This document shows positions 10,121 through 21,000 of a stretch of 64,000 nt of DNA, one piece after another; the first letter of the stretch is position 1, and every line of letters begins with the position of its first letter. The translations under genes and the position numbers were made by a program. Under the pieces are notes generated by a model. It made no database searches. It was not told where the DNA came from and worked only from the letters and a program-made list of their open reading frames with translations. This DNA comes from Bufo bufo (Eukaryota > Chordata > Amphibia > Anura > Bufonidae): the NCBI RefSeq assembly GCF_905171765.1, contig NC_053389.1, forward strand, positions 213,472,624-213,536,623, written 5' to 3'.

Positions 10121-12017
10121 TCTGTAAGAAGGAAGGTAAAATGAGACGCACAACGTATCCTGTCTTTGTAGCAGCTGTAAGGCCTGTATGGTTCCATCAG
10201 AATTGGCTTGTGATTTGGTAGCCAAAAGCAGGAGTGGGTACAAAACACAGAAGCAAATATTCTGTTCACATGTCTTCTTTGTTTTGGATGCACTCCTGAT
10301 TTTTCCCCATTAGCAATACTGATAGATTACTGACCAAATGCTAACAGAGTTGAGGCAGGTGCTCAACAGACAGGATCCGTTTTTTGTCGGTTATTGTTCT
10401 GATGGATCAGAGGAAGGGCAAAATAATCAGTGACGTCAACACAAACTTACTGCTGACACCCTCTCCACTCTGTCGGGGGCCTCTACTTGTATAATTAAAT
10501 AGAACAGGTTCGGTGGACATCTATGTGGAATCAGCTGACGATGGTGTAAAAGGAGTGTGCTACTTCTTGGCACTAACATCGACCTGTAAGGCTGAGTTCA
10601 TAATAGAGTTAAGTGGTCAGTTTTGGCCCTGTGACTGCCCTAATAAGCGAAATGTGCAGTGATTCTAAGTGAGACGCCTGTCATCTGCATGTCATACGGA
10701 CTCACATTATTATTTCACTACCGAAGCAGACTTCCTATGCGTGATACTGCAAGGCACAGTGTTCTACACCACTAAAAAGGCTCTGTGCAGCCAGGAAATA
10801 TAATTTTTTTTATGTCATTTGAATTAAATTTATTCAGATCGAACCAAAGTTTTCAAAAAAAAAATCTACTAATAACTTTAGAATAAGGCACTTTTGATAA
10901 ATGATGATAAAAGGTGATATAACAATGATATCCGTTGGACTGAATATATTTGCATTAGTGGTACAACCCCTTTAAATTCAGGCACAGTTACAATTCTCAC
11001 CATGCAATGGACTGGCAAATATTTACAAATGCATGTTTCACAGTTCTTACAGGTGACACAGCTGCACAAGTAGTTAATAGACTAAAGTGTTCCTTTAGAA
11101 CAATTTTTACACTGCTCTACTCTAATTGACTTACAGTTCAGCATCCAGGATGGTGGGTGCACACTTTCTTTAGTACCATGTAACCTCATGGCAGAATCTC
11201 GCATCAGTCTATGCTCTGCACCTTTTTTGAACAGGTTGCTGTAATCACAGTTTAAGATTTCACAATTCCCTCACAGGATGTAGAACAGTGGGCATATCCG
11301 GATTTCTGCCTTTTTTTATGCAACTTAACAAAAGGGCCTTAGAGTCTATAAGCTCTTCATAATGCAATAAGCTCTTCATAATTCACCTCTACAGAAGTTC
11401 TACTCTGCACCTCTTTCTTTATTTTGGCCTGCTTCTCCAGTAAAGTTCTTTTCTGGCCTAGCCCTGGCTGACATCTGACCCATGCCTTGCCAGGTCAGCT
11501 AACACATTTTTGCTTCTGTTCTCTTCACTGGTTCAGACAAGACTGACTTGTCTGACTGATTAGACTCACTGACATGTTCTAACTCCTTTTCTCTACATAG
11601 AGAGGATGACATCAGCCCCATCTAGTGACACTGAATATGTCCTATTAACACCTCGTACATAAATATACAGAAATGCTTGTACCATACAAAAATACATTTT
11701 ACACCCTTTGCAGTCTACCGCCTCTCTGCAGTGGGATGCAGCAATAAGGTAAAATATACACATTGAAATGAGACATAACAGTCTAAAGTACTGGACTACA
11801 GTATCTCAGTTTTTCATCTGTAGACCAAAAATCAGTGCGGAAACTGTGAAAGGTCATCTTTGTCAGATAGCGGCATCTATGACGGAATGCTTATTATGCT
11901 GACCAAGGATCCTCTAGGATACTTGTTATGATCTTCTTCCCTATGTGTAGGACAGTAATACCAAACTGAAATAACACAAATTATCTCTTGAAGGGTAATT
12001 TTTTGCAGTTTTAGGTT
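10121..12017. other. No feature recognised
   Basis: This is AT-rich single-copy-looking sequence with only short frames and no recognised motifs. The first part (10077-10800) may be the distal 3' portion of the hAT-C element or its flank. Confidence 0.5.
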
Positions 12018-12028
12018 TGATTGCTCTG

Positions 12029-12308
12029 TAAATAGATCACTGCAAATGGTGTACCACCACCGCTTAGTGATCTTTGGAGGTACGTTGTATGTGGGAGTTT
12101 GGCTGTGAGTCGGACAGTGTTCACACACTATAGGTAGGTTAGCGGTAGGTTCCACGCTACACTGAGATACCTTGGCGGGGTGCGCGGGCTCCGGTTCCTG
12201 ACAGGAATATATTGGCTAAAATCAAATTTTTTAACATCAGTGTGAGGGTTTAGCCTTGTATTGTCAGTTGCATATTAGTGTGGCACACCATTTGCAGTGA
12301 TCTATTTA
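12029..12308. repeat. Inverted-repeat-bounded element of about 280 bp
   Basis: The 29-base arms at 12029-12057 and 12280-12308 are reverse complements with one mismatch (core GATCACTGCAAATGGTGT). The interior has no coding capacity. It could be a MITE with these as terminal repeats, but I see no convincing target duplication, so the true ends may lie a little further out. Confidence 0.55.
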
Positions 12309-13497
12309 CTCTTATATTTTCATCCACACATTATTTCATCTTGTGTAGGATGATTTTTATGGTACATGTGATCCATTGTATACATTTTTGCATGAGATTG
12401 CTGTTAGCAACGGTTTGAGCATTTCCTCCCAGTAAGGCCACTCTATTTTGTGATTTTTCTTGATTGCTCTGTACACTCTTTATATAAAAAATTGCCTCAT
12501 GGCCTTGTTGAAAGTCATCATGATCTACCCTCCCTCCATCTACCATGATGTTGGATAACTTACTGGATATGAGGGTAAGAGTTGTGTTAGCACCTTTTTA
12601 ATGAACATTCTACAAATAGAGTGTCAGCACCTTCTTGCTGGTCTGAAGTACTTTCCTCACTGGAACATTGTGCTCCAAATTGACCGTTTGGGCAGATGAG
12701 TGAATTTTTGTTAATCTGTGGTTGTGTGTGACTTACACAAGGCAGTTCTTTCTCTTATTGCAGAAATGTCAGGTTAAACTTAGGTACCTGACAACAAATA
12801 TCGGGAACCTAAAGTTCACATGAATGTCATCTTGTGTATTCAGACAAAATATTGATGTCTTTGTTTAACTGCAAATGTATTCCTTGACTTTGGCATGCTT
12901 TTGTTCTGTCTGTGAATTCATAAGAACAATACAGTGGGTATTTTTTCTATATATTACATTCCCTAGGGGTGCTGACTTAGCTAGGGGCTGATGTAGACTT
13001 CAGCCATAACTTATGCCAGTTTATGATGAAAATTATAGTAAATCTGGCACAAAGCCCACCTTCCACTAAGCTCCACCCTTTTCTTGCAACTTTGGAAATG
13101 TGGGGAGAAGCTCAAAAAGTCGCAAATTATTGTGCGTATGCCAAAATTTGCAACTTTTATACATCATATTAGTGCAGTAAACACTTTAGTAAATGTATCT
13201 CATTGTATCTAACACAGGAGATATGTCTATATATTGAAGGCTTAAAGTCTACCTTTGAAAAGTGTTTCTTATTTATTATTTATTTATCTTTCTCTACAAT
13301 TGCCACAATTTAGGATGATTGTTATAATAATTTTGTGATGATTATATCACAAAGACAGTTTAACACCCAAGTTTACCCCAAAGTGGCTGTTCTTCTGGAG
13401 ATTTCAGAGCGGGATGTTCCCTGGGGCAGGCCTTAGAAGAAGGTTCTAGATCAGTTAGAAACTATATAAAAGTAGAGCAGTCAGAGCCCTTAGTTGT
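12309..13497. other. No gene recognised; possible old repeat near 13060-13200
   Basis: A stretch near 13110-13160 with GTCGCAAATTATTGTGCG and AATTTGCAACTTTTATACAT resembles text at about 48725-48775 (GGCAACTTTTGCGAAAGTCA). This suggests a shared old repeat. Nothing else is recognised. Confidence 0.35.
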
Positions 13498-13606
13498 CTA
13501 CAGATATGGACCAGTGTTTAGTAGGATATACTCTGCCCAATTGAGGTGTGTGGTGCACCTCAATTGGGCAGAGTATATCCTACTAAACACTGGTCCATAT
13601 CTGTAG
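13498..13606. repeat. Perfect palindrome with 51-bp arms
   Basis: Arms 13498-13548 and 13556-13606 are exact reverse complements over all 51 bases. The loop has only 7 bases (TGTGGTG). There is no mismatch, so this is either a very recent inverted duplication or a structure kept homogeneous. It directly abuts the AT-rich MITE on its right. Confidence 0.95.
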
Positions 13607-13608
13607 AG

Positions 13609-14288
13609 GTTACTGATGAAAAAAAAAATCTAGAATATTCGCGATTACGAATATATAGCACTATATTCTAAATCTTCGCGAATTCTCAAAGTGCAGATAT
13701 TTGCGATAAAACTTTGCGATTAGAATATTCACGATCAACACTAGTCACCACGTGTTGATGATCTGCTTGTGGGCCAATGAGAAGGCAGTAATATCTTTGT
13801 CAGAGCATCCCTAGCAACTGATAGGAAAGTTGCCTACCCCTTACTATATGAGAAACTCCCCAGCAGCCATTTTCTCCAGTTTTTTGCAGTGTTGAGAGAG
13901 AGAGCATTTACATTACTGAGTCTATTACATTAGATAGTTAGCTCCTATATATAATACAGATAGTGTGAGATAGTCAGTGTAGGTTAGATAGTGATATAGT
14001 GTAGCAGATAGGTTCCAGTGCAGGGTGTTAGGTAGTGTGATAGGAATTACTGTACTGTACATTTTCTCCAGTCTCAGGAACCTTCTAGCATCTTGAAAAA
14101 TGTAGCAAAAGTGAGCCACGCCTGTATTGTGCGCGCAATACGAGCATATTACATTACCGATTTTGGCAATCAAGTAAATAATGACTGGAAATCATGAATT
14201 ATAAAATTTCACGAATTTATTGCAAATATTAGGCCCAAATTTTGCTAAATATTGCGAAAACGAATATTGCCCATGCTGCTCATCACTA
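13609..14288. mobile_element. AT-rich MITE of the GAATATTCG family
   Basis: The right end, read inwards on the minus strand, is TAGTGATGAGCAGCATGGGC, close to the TAGTGATGAGTGGCAGGGGC end of the copy at 57968. Both copies contain repeated GAATATTCGCGAT motifs and a central block with GGCCAATGAGAAGGCAG or the minus-strand equivalent. The left end is degenerate (ACTGATGAAAAAA) and no target duplication is clear. The family looks like a hAT MITE because the other copy has an 8-bp TSD. Confidence 0.6.
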
Positions 14289-14735
14289 GTGGTGACACCT
14301 CAACAGTGTCCGGGGTCCCAGTGTAGTGTTGGGGGCCAACTGAAACCCAGCCACTGCACATATTTAGGGAGGATTTTCAGATAAACATATTGAAAAATCC
14401 CTCTAGGAAAATATGTTATCTTTCTCTCCATTTGTAAAGTACACCAGGTAAAAGTGCAGGTAATTCTCCTACAGGGCATACCATGACTACATTATGGAGC
14501 TCTATTCCACTTTGCCATGATATCACGTGGCCCACCACGGTGAATCCTACAGCACCTTCTGTGTGGAAAGGATGCTGGTCTCTTAGTGCATGCCTATATG
14601 ATCCTCAGTGTGAATAATTTTCTCAGACAGAATTCCATTATAAAGATGTCACAATAAAATGTTATCTTTATGCCTATGCAGATTTCTATTGTGGGGAACT
14701 TTTAATTCTGGCCAAGGGGTCATGTGTGCTACTGC

Positions 14736-15349
14736 TACGGCATACATATTAGGATATCCTCAGACATCATCCACAACTCCCTCCTCTGTCAGGCAAAACT
14801 CCATCCTCCGTCAGGCAAAACTCCATCAGTCCTCGTCCCTTAGACCAAACTCCCTCCTACATCAGACTAAACTCCCTCCTCCGTCAGCCCAAACTCCATC
14901 AGTCCTCCTCCCTCAGACCAAACTTCCTCCTCCGTCAGACTAAACTCCCTCCTCCGTCAACAAAAACTCCCTCCTCCGTCAGCCAAAACTCCCTCCTCCC
15001 TCATCCAAAACTCCCTCCTACCTCAGACGTCAGCCAAAACTCCCTTCCCCGTCAGGCAAAACTCCATCAGTCCTCTTCCCTCAGACCAAACTCCCTGATG
15101 GAGTTTAGGCTGAGGGATGACAACTGATGTCTGACCCCTGACGGCTGATGGAGTTTGGGCTGAGGGCTGATGGAGGAGGTATTTTTTGACTGACGTCTGA
15201 TGGACAAGGGAGTTTTGGATGAAGGAGGAGGGAGTTTTGGCTGACTTTGAGGTAGGAGGGAGTTTGGGCTGACGAAGGATGGAGTTTTGCCTGACGGAGA
15301 AGGGAGTTGTGGATGATGTCTGAGGATGTCCTAATATGTATGCCGTATG
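14736..15349. mobile_element. Foldback element filled with a CTCCCTCCTCCGTCAG array
   Basis: The outer arms, 14736-14815 and 15270-15349, are near-perfect inverted copies, including GGCATACATATTAGGA and CATCATCCACAACTCCCT. Between them are about 20 tandem units of some 22-26 bp (AAACTCCCTCCTCCGTCAG and variants). The array switches strand near 15090-15110, so the whole unit is palindromic at two scales. It encodes nothing. Confidence 0.8.
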
Positions 15350-15355
15350 CTGCAG

Positions 15356-15453
15356 CCAATGACTGGCCTCAGCAGAAAAGTGTCTCCAAGCAGCATGTGA
15401 CTAAGCAGTATTATGCCACATGGGGGCATGTCACCACTGAGGCCAGTCATTGG
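15356..15453. repeat. Inverted repeat around CCAATGACTGGCCTCAG
   Basis: CCAATGACTGGCCTCAG (15356-15372) is mirrored by CTGAGGCCAGTCATTGG (15437-15453), 17 bases without mismatch. It lies immediately beside the foldback element and may be its outer part or a separate small palindrome. Confidence 0.75.
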
Positions 15454-15670
15454 ATGCAGTGACACACGTGACTTTATCTGTACCCCGGCCGGAAGTAAAC
15501 AGAGCAGGGAGACGAAGACTGCAAATGGAGCCAGGACGCCAGAGTAGAGTGGTGGGCAGCAGCTGAGTATGAATTTTTCAACAGGTCCCAGATATTTCAG
15601 TAGCTAAATTATAAATCCCATCATCCTGGAAAACCCCTTTCTCATTTTCTCTTTATTTTATATTTATATA

Positions 15671-16609
15671 CAGTACAGACCAAAAGTTTAGACACACCTT
15701 CTCATTCAAAGAGTTTTCTTTATTTTCATGACTATGAAGGCATCAAAACAATGAATTAACACATGTGGAATTATATACATAACAAACAAGTGTGAAACAA
15801 CTGAAAATATGTCATAGTCTAGGTTCTTCAAAGTAGCCACCTTTTGCTTTGATTACTGCTTTGCACACTCTTGGCATTCTCTTGATGAGCTTCAAGAGGT
15901 AGTCCCATGAAATGGTCTTCCAACAGTCTTGAAGGAGTTCCCAGAGATGCTTAGCACTTGTTGGCCCTTTTGCCTTCACTCTGCGGTCCAGCTCACCCCA
16001 AACCATCTCGATTGGGTTCAGGTCCGATGACTGTGGAGGCCAGGTCATCTGGCGCAGCACCCCATCACTCTCCTTCATGGTCAAATAGCCCTTACTTTCA
16101 AAGTTTTCCCAATTTTTCGGCTGACTGACTGACCTTCATTTCTTAAAGTAATGATGGCCACTCGTTTTTCTTTACTTAGCTGCTTTTTTCTTGCCATAAT
16201 ACAAATTCTAACAGTCTATTCAGTAGGACTATCAGCTGTGTATCCACCTGATTTCTCCTCAACACAACTGATGGTCCCAACCCCATTTATAAGGCAAGAA
16301 ATCCCACTTATTAAACCTGACAGGGCACACCTGTGAAGTGAAAACCATTTCAGGGGACTACTTCTTGAAGCTCATCAAGAGAATGCCAAGAGTGTGCAAA
16401 GTAGTAATCAAAGCAAAAGGTGGCTACTTTGAAGAACCTAGAATATGACATATTTTCGGTGGTTTCACACTTGTTTGTTATGTATATAATTCCACATGTG
16501 TTAATTCATAGTTTTGATGCCTTCAGTGTGAATCTACAATTTTCATAGTCATGAAAATAAAGAAAACTCTTTGAATGAGAAGGTGTGTCCAAACTTTTGG
16601 TCTGTACTG
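15671..16609 (-). mobile_element. Tc1-like transposon, internally deleted (939 bp)
   Basis: Terminal repeats start CAGTACAGACCAAAAGTTTA at 15671 and mirror it at 16609. TA flanks are at 15669-15670 and 16610-16611. The terminal repeats are long (about 130-150 bp) and match over ATGAATTAACACATGTGGAA. The second copy of the family starts at 63386. Beyond the inner transposase fragment the sequence jumps to leader text and then back to 3' coding text in inverted orientation (16360-16450). The element is a rearranged deletion derivative that would need a transposase supplied in trans. Confidence 0.9.
15812..16084 (-). pseudogene. C-terminal fragment of Tc1 transposase
   Basis: This 90-codon frame ends with KAKGGYFEEPRL and contains SSDLNPIEMVWGELDRRVK, the region holding the final acidic catalytic residue of DD34E transposases (Glu in LNPIEMVW). 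The usual SPDLNPIE has Ser instead of Pro here; the copy at 63527-63799 keeps SPD. The DNA-binding domain and the first two catalytic Asp are missing. Confidence 0.9.
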
Positions 16610-16611
16610 TA

Positions 16612-17111
16612 TGTGTAACCTTTTAGAAATAAGTTAATTCAGGAACACTTCTGAAATAATGTGAGCATGAAGGCTTATGTCATTTAAGCATCGACTATCG
16701 ATTATTTTTCTTAAAATCTAGCAGTCTTTTAATGAAGTAGCCCTGCTGCTCAACTAGCAGGTTGCCTTAAAGGAGATGCTGCCCCACTTATCTTCCAGTG
16801 TGGAGATCAAAGAGAACTAGAACTCTTACTCATCTTTTACTGAGTCATGATGGAAGCTGCTCTCTTGAGCACAGTTCCCTTGGCAAATTTCTGTCATTAA
16901 CCATAAAAAGGGATGAGGTTTGAATTATATAGGGCAGACATAAAACTGCATATTAAATACACTCAACGTGCGTTAATTGTTTAATAATTAGCTTTTACTT
17001 GTCAAAGACAAAGTTGTGCACAAGTTCACAAAATCCTCACTAACTATATTTGAGGCTGTGGTATACTTACTTATTTCTTCACTGCAATGCTAATTTTAGA
17101 TACTTTCATGT
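16612..17111. other. No feature recognised
   Basis: Plain sequence between the Tc1 derivative and the composite hAT nest. I see no motifs. Confidence 0.5.
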
Positions 17112-17119
17112 GTTTGTAA

Positions 17120-17568
17120 GTAGAGTTGAGCTGACACCTGGATGTTCGGGTTCGACGGTTTCGGTTGAACTTCACAAAAAAATTTGAATTTGGGAACCGA
17201 ACTTGACCCCGAACCCCATTGAAGTCAATGGGGACCCTAACTTTGGAGCACTAAAAAGGCTCTAAAAAAATCATGGAAATTACTAGAGGGCTGTAAATTG
17301 CAGCAAAATGTGGTTAAGAGCATGGCAAGTGCTCTTCAAATAAATGTGGATAGGGAAATAACATACAAATAATATAAAAAACATAAAAATAAAAAATATG
17401 GAGTAGGAGGTTGAGGAGGCGGTGTATGTGGCGGTGTAGTAGGAGGTAGCCAACACTGTTTTTTTGTTTTGTTTTATATTTTATTTTATTATTTATTAAA
17501 TTTTTTTCAAATTTGGGTAGACCCCAAAACATTGGAAAACATAAAAAATAAAACAAAGAGAAAGTGCG
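17120..17568 (-). other. 3' terminal non-coding segment of hAT-A
   Basis: It runs from the terminal repeat through GGGGTCAAGTTCGG-type text to a region (17400-17460) with GGAGTAGGAGGTTGAGGAGG and GAGGTAGCCAACAC. The same text occurs at 38150-38240 next to copy 2, so it is 3' UTR of the family. It stops at the 5-bp duplication GTGCG made by the Ty3 insertion. Confidence 0.75.
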
Positions 17569-18026
17569 TGTCACGGAACCATGAACCAGACGTACAACAA
17601 GAGATAAGTGAAAACAAGAAGGCTTTATTGAAAATAAAGCTGTAAAGCAAAAGTCCAAACGGATGGTGAAACCGAGCAGAGTCTTTGCGAAGCCAGAGGT
17701 CAGGAACCAGAAGGGTAGTCAGATGAAGCCAGGATCAGGAACCAGCAGGGTAGTCAGACGAAGCCAGGATCAGGAACCAGCAGGGTAGTCAGACGAAGCC
17801 AGGATCAGGAACCAGCAGGGTAGTAGCAGTCTTAGAAGCATGTGAACACAAGAGGACCAAGCAAGGAACTGAAGCCACAGACCTCCTATATATATGAGCT
17901 AGGCATCCAGCTCCTCCCAGGGGAAGGAGGAGCCGCAGGGTGGAAGGCTACAAGAAACCCAGAAACCAAGATGGCCGCCAGCACATGTCAAACGAAGGAG
18001 AGCAGCAAGCAGGTAAGACCATGACA
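17569..18026 (-). repeat. 3' LTR of the intact Ty3 element
   Basis: 458 bp. It includes an array of 35-bp units (GGATCAGGAACCAGCAGGGT plus AGTCAGACGAAGCCA, 17697-17826). On the minus strand it has a TATA-like run at 17895-17887 and an AATAAA polyadenylation signal at 17629-17624. It differs from the other LTR at three bases. Confidence 0.95.
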
Positions 18027-18042
18027 GTACCTCCCCCTCAAG
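18027..18042 (-). other. Polypurine tract of the Ty3 element
   Basis: On the minus strand, TTGAGGGGGAGGTAC runs directly into the 3' LTR (TGTCATGG). The purine run overlaps the last codons and stop of gag-pol, as expected for a compact element. Confidence 0.7.
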
Positions 18043-21000
18043 GGCCCCTCCTCCGCGGAGCACAAAACGGTTTCTGAGGGAAGCGTGCGTGGAAGGCTCG
18101 GAGCAAGGCAGGAGCATGGACATCTGCGGAGGGAACCCAGGAACGCTCCTCTGGACCATAACCACGCCAATGGACCAAAAACTGCAACCGACCACGGACC
18201 AGGCGTGAGTCCAGGATATTGCTCACCTCATATTCCTCACGATTGCCCACTTGGACCGGACGAGGCCGAGGAACCGAGGAAGTGAAACGATTACACACCA
18301 GTGGCTTCAACAGGGAGACATGAAACACGTTGGAGATCCGCATGCCAGGAGGAAGCGCAAGGGCATAGGCTACCGGGTTTACCCTGCGAAGCACTCGGAA
18401 GGGACCAACAAAGCGAGGCGCCAGCTTGGGAGTGGGCACTCGAAGGTTGAGGTTGCGGGTGGACAACCATACACGGTCTCCGACCTGGTAGGAAGGAGCA
18501 GGCGCTCGTCTGCGATCAGCCTGGAGTCTCTGGCGCTGCGCAGAGACCTCAAGGGACTTCTGGATCTGTACCCAAGAAGCACGTAAGACGGAAAGGTGAT
18601 CCTCCACAGCCGGAATATCCTGGGGAGAGAATACCTCCGGTAACACGGCAGGTTGGAACCCATAATTGGCCATGAAGGGAGACGTCCCAGAGGAAGAGTT
18701 CACCGCCGTGTTCCTGGCAAACTCAGCCCAAGGCAGGAGGTCAACCCAATTGTCTTGGTGATCGGAGACATAGCAACGAAGGAATTTCTCCAAGGCCTGA
18801 TTGGATCGTTCTGCGGCCCCATTGGACTGAGGGTGGTAGGCCGAGGAGAAGGAGAGATGAATCCCCAACTGGGAGCAAAAGGCGCGCCAGAACCTGGACA
18901 CAAACTGACTCCCCCGATCCGACACAATCTCCTTAGGCAAACCGTGCAACCGGAAGACCTCCCTGGCAAAAATCGTGGCCAACTCTTGTGCAGAGGGTAA
19001 CTTCTTGAGAGGAACACAGTGGCACATTTTGGAAAACCGATCCACAATCATGAGAATGACCGTATGGCCTCGGGATGCAGGGAGGTCCACAATGAAATCC
19101 ATCCCCAGGTGTGACCATGGGCGCTCCCCGGTGGCTATGGGTTGCAGAAGGCCCAACGGAAGGTGCCGAGGGGACTTACTCTGGGCACAAACGGAGCATG
19201 CCGCTACATATGCGGCGATGTCGGAACGTAGGGAAGGCCACCAGAACAGACGTGAAACAGCCCAGGACAGCTGATTCTTTCCAGGATGCCCCGCGGTCTT
19301 GGAGTTATGGTAGGTTCGCAACAACCGAGTGCGCAACTCCTCAGGCACAAAACATCTGCCGTTGGGTCTCCCAGAGGGAGCACCAGATTGAGCCGCCAAA
19401 ATCTGCTCACCCAGGGGAGAGGTCAGGCTGGTGCGAATGGCGGCCAGGATCTGATTCGGAGGTATGACCGAAGTCGGAATCGACTCCTCCCTGGACAGCT
19501 CGGAGTACTGCCGTGATAAGGCATCCGCCCTGATGTTCTTGGAACCGGGTAGGTAGGAGACCACGTAATTAAAACGAGACAAGAACAGAGCCCATCTGGC
19601 CTGACGTGGTGTCAATCTCTTGGCCTCAGAAAGGTAGGTCAGATTCTTGTGGTCCGTCAGGATGAGAACCGGAACCACCGAACCCTCGAGCAAGTGCCTC
19701 CATTCTTTAAGGGCCTGCACGATGGCCAATAACTCCCTGTCACCAATCTGATAGTTGCACTCCGCGGAAGACAGTTTCCGGGAGTAAAACCCACAAGGAA
19801 GCAGAGGACCCTCTGGTGTTCTACTCTGAGACAGAAGGGCGCCTACTCCCGTCTCAGACGCGTCCACCTCGAGGACAAAGGGCAACCCAGGGTTGGGATG
19901 CGACAGAATCGGAGCCGACACAAAGGCGGACTTTAGGGCCTCAAAAGCTCGGATGGCCTCGAGCGGCCAGACCTGGGAATTACTGCCCTTCCTGGTCAGA
20001 TCCGTGAGAGGCTTGGCCAGCATGGAAAAGTCCCTGATGAACTTCCGATAATAATTGGCGAAGCCCAAAAAGCGCTGCAGGGAACGAAGACCACTGGGCT
20101 GGGGCCACTGTAAGACAGCCGAAACCTTCTCAGGATCCATGGAGAACCCCTCAGCGGAAATGATGTAACCTAAGAAGGTTACCTGGGATCGGTGAAATTC
20201 GCATTTCTCAAGCTTACCGAACAGCTTGTTCTCTCGTAACCGTTGCAACACTCGTCTGACATCCAGAATGTGGGCCTCCATGGATTCAGAATATACCAAG
20301 ATGTCATCCAAATAGACTACCACACACTGCTGCAACAGGTCACGGAAAACATCATTGATGAATTCCTGAAAGACTGCGGGCGCATTGCACAACCCAAAGG
20401 GCATAACCAAGGATTCGTAATGACCGGTCCTGGTGTTAAACGCGGTCTTCCACTCATCGCCCGCCTTGATCCTTACCAGGTTATATGCCGCCCTCAGGTC
20501 GAGTTTGGTAAAGACCGTGGCCCCTTTAAGGCGATCGAACAGCTCGGAAATCAAGGGTATCGGGTAAGCGTTCTTGATCGTGATGCGATTGAGACCCCTG
20601 TAATCGATGCAAGGCCTCAACTCACCGCCCTTCTTTTTCACAAAGAAAAATCCAGCCCCTGCCGGGGACGAAGATTTGCGAATGTGTCCGCGTGAAAGCG
20701 CCTCCCTCACGTACTCCTCCATGGCCTCATTCTCCGCTACCGACAGTGGATAGACTTTGCCATGAGGAGGAACGGCACCAGATTGTAACTCTATGGCACA
20801 ATCGTATGGGCGGTGCGGAGGTAGGGCAACCGCGCGCACCTTATCGAATACATCCCGGTACTCCTCGTATTCAGGAGGCAACAGAGAGTCCGAGGAAGTA
20901 CACAGCAACTTGACAGACCCATGGATGCAACTAGCCCCACACTGCGGTGACCACGAGAGGATCTCGACCGATCTCCAATCGAAAGTCGGATTATGCTTCT

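Noticed and set aside
12029..12308. Calling the inverted-repeat pair a MITE
   Set aside because: Arms match well but no target duplication or second copy was found, so it is listed only as an inverted-repeat element.
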